Part shown: positions 38,100-47,221 of the stretch, piece after piece | Numbering within the stretch: position 1 is the first letter of the stretch | Layout of the letters: every line of letters begins with the position of its first letter | Origin: Amycolatopsis rubida | GTDB taxonomy: Bacteria > Actinomycetota > Actinomycetes > Mycobacteriales > Pseudonocardiaceae | NCBI RefSeq assembly: GCF_900115345.1 | Contig: NZ_FOWC01000001.1 | Span: 806,001-870,000 of the forward strand | DNA: 64,000 bases | Reading direction: 5' to 3' | Translations under genes and position numbers: made by a program | The notes under the pieces: generated by a model | What the model saw: only the letters and a program-made list of their open reading frames with translations | Told to the model about the DNA's origin: nothing | The model's database searches: none

Positions 38100-39477
38100 C
38101 CGGCCAAGGACGCTGCTGCCCGCGCAGCTCCTCGTAGGCCGCCGCGACCTGGAGCACCTCCAGATCCGCGAACCGGCGCCCTGCGATCTGCAACCCGATC
38201 GGCAACCCCTCCGGCGTATAGCCGCAGTTCACCGACACCGCGGGCTGGCCGGACATGTTGTACGGCACGGTGAACGCGATGTGCTCGAACGGCCGCGCCG
38301 GGTCGTTCGTCGGGGACGGCCAGTCGGCGGGCGGCGGCAGGACGGGGCAGGTCGGTGACAGCACAACGTCGTACGGTTCCGTCGCGCCCAGCGCTGCCAC
38401 GCTGATCGCGTCGATGGCAGCGAAACCGCGGTAGGTGTCCACACCGGACGCATCCGCTCCCCCAGCGGCCCATTCCGCGATGTACGGCAGGACTCGCGCA
38501 CGCTGCTCTTCCGACAGTGCAGCCATGTCCGACCAGGCGCGGACTCGCCAGAAGGTGTCCAAGCCGTTCAGGTGTTCGCGGGTCAGGAACGACGCGATGG
38601 GTTCCACGATCGCACCGGCGGAGGCGAACAAATCGGCGGCAGCGGTGACCGCGTCGGCGACAGACGGGGTGACGGGGAGGCCGACACCGGGGTCGAGGTG
38701 CAGGCCGACGCGTAGGCCGGACAGGGAACCAGCCAGGGAAAGCCAGTCGATGGAAGCGGGCGGCAGGCTGAGGTGGTCCCGCGCGTCGGGTTGGGCCAGG
38801 ACGCTCATCAGCAGGGCGGTGTCGGCGACGGTCCTGGTCAGGGGTCCGGCGACGCGGCCGAGGAAGGGCGGATCGACCGGGACGCGGCCGAAGCTGGGTT
38901 TCAGGCCGACCAAGCCGCACCAACCGGCGGGGAGGCGGATGGAGCCGCCGATGTCGGTGCCTACGTGCAGGGGGCCGTAGCCCGCGGCGGCTGCGGAGGC
39001 GGCACCGGCGCTGGAGCCGCCGGGGGTGCGTGTGACGTCCCACGGGTTGCGCGAAGCGGCGTGGAAGCTCGAAAGACCCGAGGTGAGCATGCCGTAGTCG
39101 GGCATGGTCGTCTTCGCCAGCAGCACTGCGCCTGACTCGCGTACGCGCGCCGCGGCGGGGGCGTCGGCCGCAGCGGGCGTTAGAGAGGTTGCGGCGGTGC
39201 CCAGGGGCGTGGGGACGCCGACGGAGGCGATGTTTTCCTTCAGCGTCAGAGGGACACCATCGATGGGACCGGAAGGCTCACCGGCGTGCCAGCGTGCTTC
39301 GGACGCTTTCGCTGCTTCGCGGGCTGAAGCGGCGTTGTACGCGTACAGAGCACGCAGTTCGGGTTCGCGGGCATCGATGCGGGCGAGGACGGCTTCGGTG
39401 ACTTCGACGGGCGAGAACGTCTGCGCGCGGTACCCGGCTACCAGCTCGTTAGCGGTCAGGTCGGCCAATTCGGTCAT
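38092..39477 (-). CDS. Amidase signature family hydrolase
   Basis: Amidase of 461 residues with the full Ser-cisSer-Lys set: Lys in PLTLKENIASVG, the cis-Ser in TPGGSSAGAASAAAAG, and the nucleophile Ser in GTDIGGSIRLPAGWCG. It hydrolyses a carboxamide. It is the last gene of the eight-gene operon that begins with a binding protein at 46406 and contains an importer, an aldehyde dehydrogenase and an SDR, so the transported compound probably carries an amide bond. The 3' end overlaps the convergent TIR-STAND gene by 8 bases. A 15-base gap separates it from the SDR gene. Confidence 0.92.
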   Translation of the reverse strand: MTELADLTANELVAGYRAQTFSPVEVTEAVLARIDAREPELRALYAYNAASAREAAKASEARWHAGEPSGPIDGVPLTLKENIASVGVPTPLGTAATSLTPAAADAPAAARVRESGAVLLAKTTMPDYGMLTSGLSSFHAASRNPWDVTRTPGGSSAGAASAAAAGYGPLHVGTDIGGSIRLPAGWCGLVGLKPSFGRVPVDPPFLGRVAGPLTRTVADTALLMSVLAQPDARDHLSLPPASIDWLSLAGSLSGLRVGLHLDPGVGLPVTPSVADAVTAAADLFASAGAIVEPIASFLTREHLNGLDTFWRVRAWSDMAALSEEQRARVLPYIAEWAAGGADASGVDTYRGFAAIDAISVAALGATEPYDVVLSPTCPVLPPPADWPSPTNDPARPFEHIAFTVPYNMSGQPAVSVNCGYTPEGLPIGLQIAGRRFADLEVLQVAAAYEELRGQQRPWPVS

Positions 39478-39492
39478 CGCGGAACCTCCGAT

Positions 39493-40251
39493 TCACGAAG
39501 CGGGTGGGTCAAAGCGGCCGTCGACTGCGGTCCAGCCGCCATCAACGGCCAGGACGGAGCCGGTGACGAAGGTCGAAGCGTCCGAAGCGAGGTACACGAC
39601 GGCGCCGGCCAGTTCGTCCGCGCGCGCCCAGCGGCCGAGGGCACCCTTCTGGGCGTAGGCGTCGTACCAGTCGGCACGCGCTTTGATCTGCGCGGTCAAG
39701 GGCGTCTCGACAACGCCAGGGGCGATGGCGTTGACGCGTACACCGGATGGTCCGAATTCAGCGGCGGCTGTGCGGAAGAGCTGCACTAAGCCGCCCTTCG
39801 TTGCTGCGTACGGGCCTTGGCCGGGTTCGACGGTGGTGCCGCGGATCGAGGAGAAGCCGATGATGCTTCCCCGGCCTTGCTCGACCATGGGTGCGCCAAA
39901 CGCGCGTAGCACCTCGAAGGCGACGCCTAGGTTCAGCTCCACCACGCGGTCGAACTCTTCGCGCGTGTAGTCCAGCAGGCGTTTCCGGACGTTCGTGGCT
40001 GCGGTGAGCACCACGGCGTCCAGCGGGCCCAGTTCGGTAGCGGCGGCCGCGATGGCGCCGGGGGCGAGCAGGTCGATCTCGTACGGCTCGCCGGCCCCAG
40101 TCTCCCGAGCAGCGGCGACGTCGCGGTCCGCGCAGATCACCGACGCGCCGTGCGCGACCAAGGCTCGGGCGGCTTCGCGGCCGATTCCGCTGCCCGCGCC
40201 GAGCACGACGGCCCGGCGGCCGTCCATTCGGAACAGTCCGGCGTAGTTCAC
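39493..40251 (-). CDS. Short-chain dehydrogenase/reductase of the catabolic operon
   Basis: Classical SDR of 252 residues. Cofactor loop VVLGAGSGIGREAARAL, an Asp after strand 2 (ICADRDVA, favouring NAD), catalytic Ser in FSSIRGTTVEPG and Tyr-Lys in PYAATKGGLVQLF, and the C-terminal VTGSVLAVDGGW. The usual NNAG is replaced by LTAATNVRK. The GTG start overlaps the aldehyde dehydrogenase stop. It may oxidise an alcohol to the aldehyde or ketone handled by the neighbouring enzyme. Confidence 0.9.
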   Translation of the reverse strand: MNYAGLFRMDGRRAVVLGAGSGIGREAARALVAHGASVICADRDVAAARETGAGEPYEIDLLAPGAIAAAATELGPLDAVVLTAATNVRKRLLDYTREEFDRVVELNLGVAFEVLRAFGAPMVEQGRGSIIGFSSIRGTTVEPGQGPYAATKGGLVQLFRTAAAEFGPSGVRVNAIAPGVVETPLTAQIKARADWYDAYAQKGALGRWARADELAGAVVYLASDASTFVTGSVLAVDGGWTAVDGRFDPPAS

Positions 40252-41672
40252 GGGCGCAGCACCGCCATCCTGGTCACGGTCAGCTCTTCGACGGCGAATC
40301 GCGGCCCCTCGCGCCCGATCCCGGAGTCCTTGACCCCGCCGTACGGCATCGTGTCGGACCGGAAACCCGGCACCTCGTTCACCACTACCCCGCCGACCTC
40401 CAGCTCGTCCAGCGCACGGAACGCGGTCTTCAACGAGCGGCTGTACACGCTCGCGTGCAAGCCGTACCGCGACGCGTTGACCGCGGCGAATGCTTCGTCC
40501 ACATCGGACACTGTGCGCAGACAGACGACCGGTCCGAAGATCTCCTCGTCCCAGCATTCGACGCCGTCCGGAACATCGGCGAGCACCGTCGGCTCCAGCA
40601 CCCCGTCACGAGTCCCACCACCGGCCAGCAGTCGAGCACCCGCGGCGACGGCTTTGTCGATCCATTCCTCGACCCGGAAAGTAGCGCGTGAGTCGATCAG
40701 CGCGGACACCCTCGTGTCAGGGGAGCGCGGGTCACCAACGGTCACTTCGCCAAGCCGGGCAAGCACCTTGTCGGTGAACTCCGCGGCCACGGAAGACACC
40801 GCCAGCACCCGTTGTACGGAAATACAAGCCTGCCCGGACGCATAGAACCCGCCGCGCAGCACGGCGTCCGCGGCTGCGTCGAGGTCGGCGTCCTCGGCGA
40901 CCACCAGCGCGGCGTTCGAGCCCAGCTCCAGCAGGGTCTTCGTCGGCGCGGCGGCGCGGGCGATCTGGTGGCCGACGGCGGCAGAGCCGGTGAAGGACAC
41001 CGCGCCGATCCGCCGATCCGTGACCAGCGCCGATCCGACCGAAGCGTCTCCGGTGACCAGCTGGACCATCGCGGGCAGGTCAGTGCGGGAGCGGACCAGA
41101 TGCACCAGCCACAGCGTCGCCAGCGGGGTTTGCGGTGCCGGCTTCACCACCACCGGACAGCCAGCGGCAATAGCGGGGGCGATCTTGTGCGAGGCCAGCA
41201 GCAGCGGGTAGTTGAACCCGGCGATGCCGACGACCACCCCGATCGGCTTGCGCTTCCAGAACCCGACCAGTCCGTCCCCGGAAGGCAGCAGGTCGAGCGG
41301 CACGGTTTCGCCGTGCAGCCGCGACACTTCCTCAGCCGCGGCCTCCCAGGTGACGATCGTCCGCGCGACCTCCACCTGGCAGTCGACCAGCGGTTTTCCG
41401 GTCTCCAGCACGAGCAGCTGCGCAAACTCCGCCCGACGCTCGCGCACGGCCGAAGCCACGTCGTTCAGCAACGTCCGGCGGGTCCGCGAAGGCAGCGAAG
41501 CGACTTCGCGAGCGGCTGCGACCGCCTCGTCGACAGCACGTGAAGCCAGCGCGGCAGTGCCGACCGGCGCGGTGCCGATCACGCTGCCGTCATAGGGAAA
41601 CACGACGTCCGCGATATCCACTGTGGACATCCAGCCGGGACCAATCGGCAGGCCGTCCGGGTAGTCAGGCAT
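40248..41672 (-). CDS. NAD(P)-dependent aldehyde dehydrogenase
   Basis: ALDH-fold enzyme of 474 residues. Cofactor strand IGVVVGIAGFNYPLLLASHK, VVVKPAPQTPL, Rossmann FTGSAAVGHQI, catalytic Glu in LLELGSNAALVV and catalytic Cys in GQACISVQRV, then EEIFGPVV and the C-terminal PYGGVKDSGIGREG. It oxidises an aldehyde to an acid; the substrate is set by the imported compound and not deducible. It overlaps the ATPase gene upstream by 8 bases and the SDR downstream by 4, so it belongs firmly to the operon. Confidence 0.93.
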   Translation of the reverse strand: MPDYPDGLPIGPGWMSTVDIADVVFPYDGSVIGTAPVGTAALASRAVDEAVAAAREVASLPSRTRRTLLNDVASAVRERRAEFAQLLVLETGKPLVDCQVEVARTIVTWEAAAEEVSRLHGETVPLDLLPSGDGLVGFWKRKPIGVVVGIAGFNYPLLLASHKIAPAIAAGCPVVVKPAPQTPLATLWLVHLVRSRTDLPAMVQLVTGDASVGSALVTDRRIGAVSFTGSAAVGHQIARAAAPTKTLLELGSNAALVVAEDADLDAAADAVLRGGFYASGQACISVQRVLAVSSVAAEFTDKVLARLGEVTVGDPRSPDTRVSALIDSRATFRVEEWIDKAVAAGARLLAGGGTRDGVLEPTVLADVPDGVECWDEEIFGPVVCLRTVSDVDEAFAAVNASRYGLHASVYSRSLKTAFRALDELEVGGVVVNEVPGFRSDTMPYGGVKDSGIGREGPRFAVEELTVTRMAVLRP

Positions 41673-42432
41673 CCGCTTCTCCCTTCAACCGGGCCAGCTC
41701 GGTCCGCAGATTCGGCGCGGCGGCCAGCAGTTCCCGGGTGTACTCGTGCGCCGGCGCGGCGTAAACCTGGTCGACCGCACCGATTTCCACGATCTCCCCG
41801 CGCCGCATCACCGCGACGCGATCGCACACGTGCCGCACCACGCCGAGGTCGTGCGAGACGAAAATCAACGTCAGCGAGAACTCTTCGACCAGCCGGGCCA
41901 GCAGGTCCAGGATCTGCGCGCGCACCGAAACGTCCAGCGCGCTCACCGGTTCGTCCGCGATCAGCACGCTCGGGTTCGGCGCGAGCGCGCGGGCGATCGA
42001 GATCCGCTGCCGTTGCCCGCCGGAGAACTGGTGCGGGTATCGCATCGCCGCGTCCTCGGGCAGTCCGACGGCGGCCAGCAGCTCGGCCACGCGCTCCGGC
42101 GACCGGCGGCCGAGCGGTTCGGACACGATGTCCCGCACGCGCATCCGCGGGTCGAGCGAGCCCATCGGATCCTGGAAAACGATCTGCATTTCGCTTCGCA
42201 GGAACCGCAGTTTCCGTTCGGGCAGCGAGTCGATCCGCTTCCCCTGGAACGACACCGTGCCCGCGGTCGGCCGATCCAACGCGGCCAGCAGCCGCACCAG
42301 CGTGGACTTCCCTGACCCGGATTCGCCGACGATCCCGAACCGCTCACCAGCGGAAACATCGAAACTCACCCCGCGCAACGCGTGCACGTCCCGCCGGGTG
42401 TACCGCCGTTCCAGATCCTGTACGGAGATCAT
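41665..42432 (-). CDS. Dipeptide/oligopeptide-type ABC transporter ATP-binding protein (DppF-like)
   Basis: ATPase of 255 residues. Walker A GIVGESGSGKSTLVRLL, Q-loop VFQDPMGSLDPRMRV, signature FSGGQRQRISIARAL, Walker B VLIADEPVSALD, and the H-loop FVSHDLGVV. The second ATPase (DppD-like) lies just upstream; such pairs energise PepT-type importers of peptides, nickel or sugars. Start and stop overlap the neighbouring genes. Confidence 0.93.
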   Translation of the reverse strand: MISVQDLERRYTRRDVHALRGVSFDVSAGERFGIVGESGSGKSTLVRLLAALDRPTAGTVSFQGKRIDSLPERKLRFLRSEMQIVFQDPMGSLDPRMRVRDIVSEPLGRRSPERVAELLAAVGLPEDAAMRYPHQFSGGQRQRISIARALAPNPSVLIADEPVSALDVSVRAQILDLLARLVEEFSLTLIFVSHDLGVVRHVCDRVAVMRRGEIVEIGAVDQVYAAPAHEYTRELLAAAPNLRTELARLKGEADA

Positions 42433-43163
42433 CGCGCGCCCTCCAGATCGGAGGCTGCCAGCAATCGCTGCGTGTAGGCGTGCTTCGGCGCGGTCAGCAC
42501 CTCACGCGTCGAGCCGTGCTCCACAATGGACCCGTCGAGCATCACCAGCACCCGGTCGCACATCTGCGCCACCACCGCCAGATCGTGCGTGATGAACAGC
42601 AGCGAACTCTCCGCCGACAGCCGCTCCTTGATCAGCGACAGAATCTGCGCCTGCACGGTGACGTCCAGCGCGGTGGTCGGTTCGTCGCAGATCAGCAGCG
42701 CCGGGTCGTTGGCCAGCGCGATCGCCAGCACCACCCGCTGCCGCTGTCCGCCGGACAGCTGATGCGGATATGCCCGCGCGACGTCCGGCAATCCGACCGC
42801 GGCCAGCAGTTCCCCCGCCGGACGCCCGCGGCGGCGGTGCACCCGGAACGGCTCGGTAACCTGCCGCCCGATCCGCATCGCCGGGTTCAGCGCCGTCATC
42901 GGCTCCTGGAACACCATCGCCATTCCGTTGCCGCGCAACCGGGACAGCTCCTTTTCGGACGCACCGAGCAGCTCCCGATCGTCCAGCCGCACCGAGCCGG
43001 TGGCCGACAGTCCTTCCGGCAGCAGGCCCAGCACGGACAGCGCGGTGAGCGATTTCCCGGACCCGGATTCGCCGATCAGCCCGACCCGCTCGCCCGCGCC
43101 CAGCTCGAACGAAACCCCCCGCACCAGGTCCGCGACCTGCAAGTTTTCCACCGTCAGCGTCAT
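42429..43163 (-). CDS. Dipeptide/oligopeptide-type ABC transporter ATP-binding protein (DppD-like)
   Basis: ATPase of 244 residues from ATG 43163. Walker A GLIGESGSGKSLTALSVL, Q-loop VFQEPMTALNPAMRI, signature LSGGQRQRVVLAIAL, Walker B LLICDEPTTALD, H-loop FITHDLAVV. It is shorter than typical DppD (about 320 residues) because the C-terminal oligopeptide-transporter extension with its Fe-S cysteines is missing. Overlaps the permease gene by 4 bases. Confidence 0.92.
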   Translation of the reverse strand: MTLTVENLQVADLVRGVSFELGAGERVGLIGESGSGKSLTALSVLGLLPEGLSATGSVRLDDRELLGASEKELSRLRGNGMAMVFQEPMTALNPAMRIGRQVTEPFRVHRRRGRPAGELLAAVGLPDVARAYPHQLSGGQRQRVVLAIALANDPALLICDEPTTALDVTVQAQILSLIKERLSAESSLLFITHDLAVVAQMCDRVLVMLDGSIVEHGSTREVLTAPKHAYTQRLLAASDLEGAR

Positions 43164-43975
43164 ACCCGCGCCGCCAATCGGGGGTCGAGACGGTCGCGCA
43201 GACCGTCGCCGAGAAGGTTGAATCCGAGCACCGCCACCGCGATCGCGACGCCGGGCACGAGCGCCAGCCGCGGATGCGCGGTGAGCAGCTCCTGCGATTC
43301 CTGCAGCATCCGGCCCCATGACGGTGTCGGCGGCCGCGTGCCGAAGCCGAGGAACGACAACGCCGCTTCGGCCAGCACCGCGATCGCGAACGACACCGAG
43401 GCCTGCACGATCAGCAGCCCGCCGATGTTCGGCAGCACGTGCGACCAGGCGATCCGCGTCCGTGACCGGCCGCCTGCCCGCGCGGCCAGCACGTATTCGC
43501 TGGCCATGACCTGCAACGAGCCCGACCGGGCGATCCGGGCGAACGACGGGATGGTCGCGATGCCGATGGCCACCATCGCGGTGAGCGTGTCCGCGCCGAA
43601 CACCGCGCCGAACATGATCGCCAGCAGCAGCGCGGGAAACGCGAGCACCAGGTCGTTCACCCGCATCACGAACTCGCCGAGCCAGCGCGGGGACATCGCC
43701 GCCAGCACGCCCAGCGGCGTGCCGATCACCGCCGCGATGCCAACCGCGACCACGCCGACGTACAGCGTCGTTCGCGCGCCGACGAGGATCTGGCTGAAGA
43801 CGTCGCGACCGAATTTGTCCGTGCCGAACAGGTGCCCGGCCGAAAAGCCCAGCAGCCGGTCCGCCGCGTTGACCTGCACCGGGTTGTACGGCGTCCAGAC
43901 GAACGACACCAGCGCGGCCACCACGACGAGCGCGACCAGTATCCCGCCGAGCAGGAGATTTCCGTTGCGGCGCAT
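43160..43975 (-). CDS. Dipeptide-type ABC transporter permease (DppC-like)
   Basis: Membrane protein of 271 residues with six transmembrane helices, starting with a short cytoplasmic end and a first helix (LLLGGILVALVVVAALVSFV). It has the periplasmic HLFGTDKFGRDVFSQILVGART motif diagnostic of DppC/OppC and the coupling loop VLAARAGGRSRTRIAWSHVLPNI. Overlaps both neighbours (ATGA on each side). Confidence 0.93.
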   Translation of the reverse strand: MRRNGNLLLGGILVALVVVAALVSFVWTPYNPVQVNAADRLLGFSAGHLFGTDKFGRDVFSQILVGARTTLYVGVVAVGIAAVIGTPLGVLAAMSPRWLGEFVMRVNDLVLAFPALLLAIMFGAVFGADTLTAMVAIGIATIPSFARIARSGSLQVMASEYVLAARAGGRSRTRIAWSHVLPNIGGLLIVQASVSFAIAVLAEAALSFLGFGTRPPTPSWGRMLQESQELLTAHPRLALVPGVAIAVAVLGFNLLGDGLRDRLDPRLAARV

Positions 43976-44919
43976 CAGGACCCCCGCAGTCTCGGGTCGA
44001 GCACCGAATACAGCACGTCGACCACGAAGTTCACCAACAGCACCCCGGCCACCAGCACCAGCACGATCCCTTGCACAGTCAGCAAATCGCGCTGCGCGAC
44101 CGCGTCCAGCAGCATGCTGCCGAGCCCGGGCAGCACGAACACTCGCTCCACGACGACCGCGCCGATCAGCAGCGTCGTCAACTGCAGGCCGAGCACGGTG
44201 ACCACCGGGACGGACGCGTTGCGCAACCCGTGCCGGAACAGTGCCTGACCAGGCAAGAGTCCCTTGGAGCGGGCAGTGCGGAGGTAGTCTTGGCCGAGCG
44301 TGTCGAGCACCGCCGAGCGGACGTAGCGCGTGAGCACCGCGCCCTGTACGAGGCCGAGCGACAACGCCGGAAGGATCAGCCCGCGCAGGAACTCACCCGC
44401 GTCCTGGTCTGGCGGCGTCCATCCCCCGCTCGGCAGCCAGCGCAGCTGAACGGCGAAAATCTGCACCAGGATGATGCCCGCGAGGAACGCCGGAATCGCC
44501 ACGCCGACCTGCGACAGCCCGGAAACCGCGACGCCGCTGGCCTTCCGGTGCCGCACCGCGGCGAACGCGCCAGCGGGCAAGGCGATCACCAGCGCGACGA
44601 TCATCCCCGCGCCGACCAGCCACAACGTGACGCCGAGCCGGTCCACCAGCTGCGGGCTGATCGCCTCGCGCGTGACGTACGACCGGCCGAAGTCGCCGCG
44701 GGCGACCCCGCCCATCCAGCTCAGGTACTGCTCGACCAGCGGCCGGTCGATGCCGAACTCGGCGCGGGTCTTCGCGAGCAGCTCCGGCGTCGCATTCACG
44801 CCGAGCGCGACCTGCGCGGGATCGCCCGGCAGCACGGCCATGAACAGGAACACCACAATGGACGCCACGAACAGGCTCACCGCGAACACGGCCACCCGCC
44901 GCAGCACACGCGCGGTCAT
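43975..44919 (-). CDS. Dipeptide-type ABC transporter permease (DppB-like)
   Basis: Membrane protein of 314 residues from ATG 44919. The first helix is followed by the DppB/OppB signature FLFMAVLPGDPAQVALG and GIDRPLVEQYLSWMGGVARGDFG, then five further helices and the coupling loop YLRTARSKGLLPGQALFRHGLRNA. It forms the channel with the DppC-like permease. Confidence 0.93.
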   Translation of the reverse strand: MTARVLRRVAVFAVSLFVASIVVFLFMAVLPGDPAQVALGVNATPELLAKTRAEFGIDRPLVEQYLSWMGGVARGDFGRSYVTREAISPQLVDRLGVTLWLVGAGMIVALVIALPAGAFAAVRHRKASGVAVSGLSQVGVAIPAFLAGIILVQIFAVQLRWLPSGGWTPPDQDAGEFLRGLILPALSLGLVQGAVLTRYVRSAVLDTLGQDYLRTARSKGLLPGQALFRHGLRNASVPVVTVLGLQLTTLLIGAVVVERVFVLPGLGSMLLDAVAQRDLLTVQGIVLVLVAGVLLVNFVVDVLYSVLDPRLRGS

Positions 44920-46406
44920 GCCGGCCTCACCCCGGTCAGATCGAAGGACTCGCTTACTTGGTTGCGCGCGAGCCCGGTCACCTTCTTCTTGGCGACCACG
45001 ACGTTCGGGAACAGGAACAGCCAGTCCGCGGCCGCATCGGTGTTCAGCTGCCGCGCGACCGCCTTCATGTCGCGCACCTGCTCCTGCGAGGTGCCGCTGT
45101 CCGCCGCGGCGAGCAGCTGCTGCACCCGTTTGCTGTCGTAACCCCAGTAGTACTTGGGTTTTCCGAACGTCGAGATGTCGCGGGCTTCGACGTGCTGGAT
45201 AATCGACAGGTCGTAGTCGTGATCGGTGAAGACCTGCTTGAGCCACACTGCCGGGAAGTCGAGCGGCTCGATCGTCGTGGTGACCCCGACGTCCGCCAGC
45301 TGCGACTGCACCACCTGCGCCGCCGACACCGCGTACGGCAGGTTCGGAATCCGCAGCCGCAGCTTGAGATCATGCACGCCCGCCTCGGCGAGCAGTTGCT
45401 TCGCCTTCGCCGGGTCGTAGGAATAGACCTTCGACAGGTCCTCGTACCACGGGTCAGTGGGCGGGACCATACTGCCGATGAGCGTGCCGCGTCCGTTGAA
45501 GACCAGGTCCAGCACGGCTTTTCGATCGACGGCGTAGGTGAGCGCGCGGCGGACGCGCACGTCGTTCAACGGTGCGCGGCGGCCGTTGAACGCCAGCGTG
45601 ACCTCGCTGTTCGTGGTGCCCTGCAGCACGGTGAACCGGTCGTCGCCCTGGAACTGCGGGATCGAATCGGCCGACGTGAGGTTGGAGATCACGTCGATTC
45701 CGTTGGACAGCAAGGCGTTGTTGAGCGCGGTCGGATCGGCGAAGTACTTGAGCACGACCGTGCGATACGCCGGTTTCCGTCCCCAGTACCGCGGATTCTC
45801 CCGTAAGACAATGGAATCGCCGCGGCGGCGCGAGGCCACCTCGTACGGTCCGGTGCCGACCGGATGGTTCGCCAGATCCGCGACGCCGGTCGGGCTGAAC
45901 ATCGCGCCGAGCCTGCTGGTGAGGCTGAACAGCCAGCCGTTGCTGGGTTTCGACAGCACGACGCGAGCGTGATCCGGCGCGACGACCTCGACGTGGTCCA
46001 CGACGTCCATCGCCGACTTGAGCGAGATCGTCCAGTCGGTTTTCACTCGCATCAGCGAGAACTGGACGTCGGAGGCGGTGAACGGCGCTCCATTGCTGAA
46101 CTTGACGGCCTGCCGCAACTGGAAGTCATAGGTCTTGCGGTCCGGGCTGATCGTCCAGGACTTCGCGAGCAGCGGCACGATCCGGCCCTGCGGATCGAGC
46201 TTCACCAAGCCCTCGTAGACGTTGTAGAGCAGCGCCTGCGGGATGGCCGCGCCGTCGGAACGGGTGAAGTCGAAGTTGGCCGGCTCCGCCGTGTATCCCA
46301 CGGAAAGCGTGTCCGGACCTGGGGAAACGCTCGCGCTGGAGCCTGCCGAGCAGCCGGCCGTCACGAGCAGCAGCGCCAGCGCCGCGGCCAGGCTCCGGGC
46401 TTTCAT
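44916..46406 (-). CDS. ABC transporter substrate-binding lipoprotein, dipeptide/oligopeptide family (SBP_bac_5)
   Basis: Lipoprotein of 496 residues. The signal peptide ends in a lipobox (LLVTAGCSAG). The mature protein has the SBP_bac_5 opening LSVGYTAEPANFDFTRSDG, YNVYEGLVKLDPQG, LAKSWTISPDRKTYDFQLRQ and a large two-lobed fold. First gene of the eight-gene operon and 20 bases downstream of a FadR-type operator. The ligand may be an amide-containing metabolite rather than a peptide, given the downstream enzymes. Confidence 0.93.
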   Translation of the reverse strand: MKARSLAAALALLLVTAGCSAGSSASVSPGPDTLSVGYTAEPANFDFTRSDGAAIPQALLYNVYEGLVKLDPQGRIVPLLAKSWTISPDRKTYDFQLRQAVKFSNGAPFTASDVQFSLMRVKTDWTISLKSAMDVVDHVEVVAPDHARVVLSKPSNGWLFSLTSRLGAMFSPTGVADLANHPVGTGPYEVASRRRGDSIVLRENPRYWGRKPAYRTVVLKYFADPTALNNALLSNGIDVISNLTSADSIPQFQGDDRFTVLQGTTNSEVTLAFNGRRAPLNDVRVRRALTYAVDRKAVLDLVFNGRGTLIGSMVPPTDPWYEDLSKVYSYDPAKAKQLLAEAGVHDLKLRLRIPNLPYAVSAAQVVQSQLADVGVTTTIEPLDFPAVWLKQVFTDHDYDLSIIQHVEARDISTFGKPKYYWGYDSKRVQQLLAAADSGTSQEQVRDMKAVARQLNTDAAADWLFLFPNVVVAKKKVTGLARNQVSESFDLTGVRPA

Positions 46407-46425
46407 TCCGCCTCCTGCTCAGTAC

Positions 46426-46440
46426 ACTGGTCTGACCAGT
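46426..46440. promoter_or_regulatory. FadR-type GntR operator in the divergent promoter region
   Basis: ACTGGTCTGACCAGT, a perfect 6-bp inverted repeat with a 3-base centre. The TGGTCTGACCA core is the classical site of FadR-subfamily GntR regulators such as PdhR and LldR. It lies between the importer operon and the gntR gene, 20 bases from the importer start codon, placed to control both. Confidence 0.8.
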
Positions 46441-46482
46441 AAACCCTAGGCAGACTCGCATCCGGCAGACACCGAGGTCAAG

Positions 46483-47220
46483 ATGAAGTTCGAACCGGTG
46501 GCTCCGGTCCGCGCCTACGAGCGGATCGTCGAGCAGATCGAGGAGGCTGTGGTCAGCGGCCGCCTCAAACCCGGCGAGCGGCTGCCCGGCGAACGGGAGC
46601 TGATGACGCAGTTCGGCGTCGGCCGCTCGACGGTGCGCGAGGCGCTGCGGGTGCTCCAGGCCGCCGAGCTGATCCGGTCGCGGCCGGGCGATCCGCGCGG
46701 ACCCGAGGTGCTGGCCGCTTCCCCGGGCGCGCTGCACCGGTCGATGCACCGGCTGGCCCGGGCGGACCACGTCGGGCTGGCGGACCTGCTGCAATTCCGG
46801 ATGGTGCTCGACGGTTCGTCGCACCTGCTGGCCGCGGAACTGCGCACCGCCGAGGATGTGACCGCGCTCGACGTCGCGTTGGAAGGAATGGCAGCGGCGG
46901 ACGGATACGCCGAATTCAGCCGCGCGGACGTCGCATTCCATGACGTCATTGCCCGAGTGTCCCGAAATCCGCTCCTGGTGGTGAGCGGCGAAGTGGTCCG
47001 CGGCGTGGTGCTGGAATTGATCGAGGACAAACTCAGCCATGCCAATGACCGCGCCGCGCTGATGCATTCCTGGCTGCGGCACCACGAAGAGGTGCTGAAC
47101 GCGATCCGCGCCGCCGACGGGGAGTCGGCGGCGCGGCTGGCGCGTCAAGCGCTGTACGACAACTATGCGGAGTACGTGCCGAAGGAACAGCGAACGCTGC
47201 TCACCCCGTTGCTGACCTGA
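46483..47220 (+). CDS. GntR family transcriptional regulator, FadR subfamily
   Basis: Regulator of 245 residues. The GntR winged helix covers about residues 8-77 (YERIVEQIEEAVVSGRLKPG, ERLPGERELMTQFGVGRSTV, REALRVLQAAELIRSRPG). The FCD effector domain covers about 90-225, with the His/Asp metal-site pattern expected for this subfamily (DVAFHDVIARVSRN, and SWLRHHEEVLNAIRAAD). It is divergent from the importer/ALDH/SDR/amidase operon across an ideal FadR-type operator, so it most likely represses that operon until a carboxylic-acid metabolite binds. Confidence 0.92.
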   Translation: MKFEPVAPVRAYERIVEQIEEAVVSGRLKPGERLPGERELMTQFGVGRSTVREALRVLQAAELIRSRPGDPRGPEVLAASPGALHRSMHRLARADHVGLADLLQFRMVLDGSSHLLAAELRTAEDVTALDVALEGMAAADGYAEFSRADVAFHDVIARVSRNPLLVVSGEVVRGVVLELIEDKLSHANDRAALMHSWLRHHEEVLNAIRAADGESAARLARQALYDNYAEYVPKEQRTLLTPLLT

Positions 47221-47221
47221 G

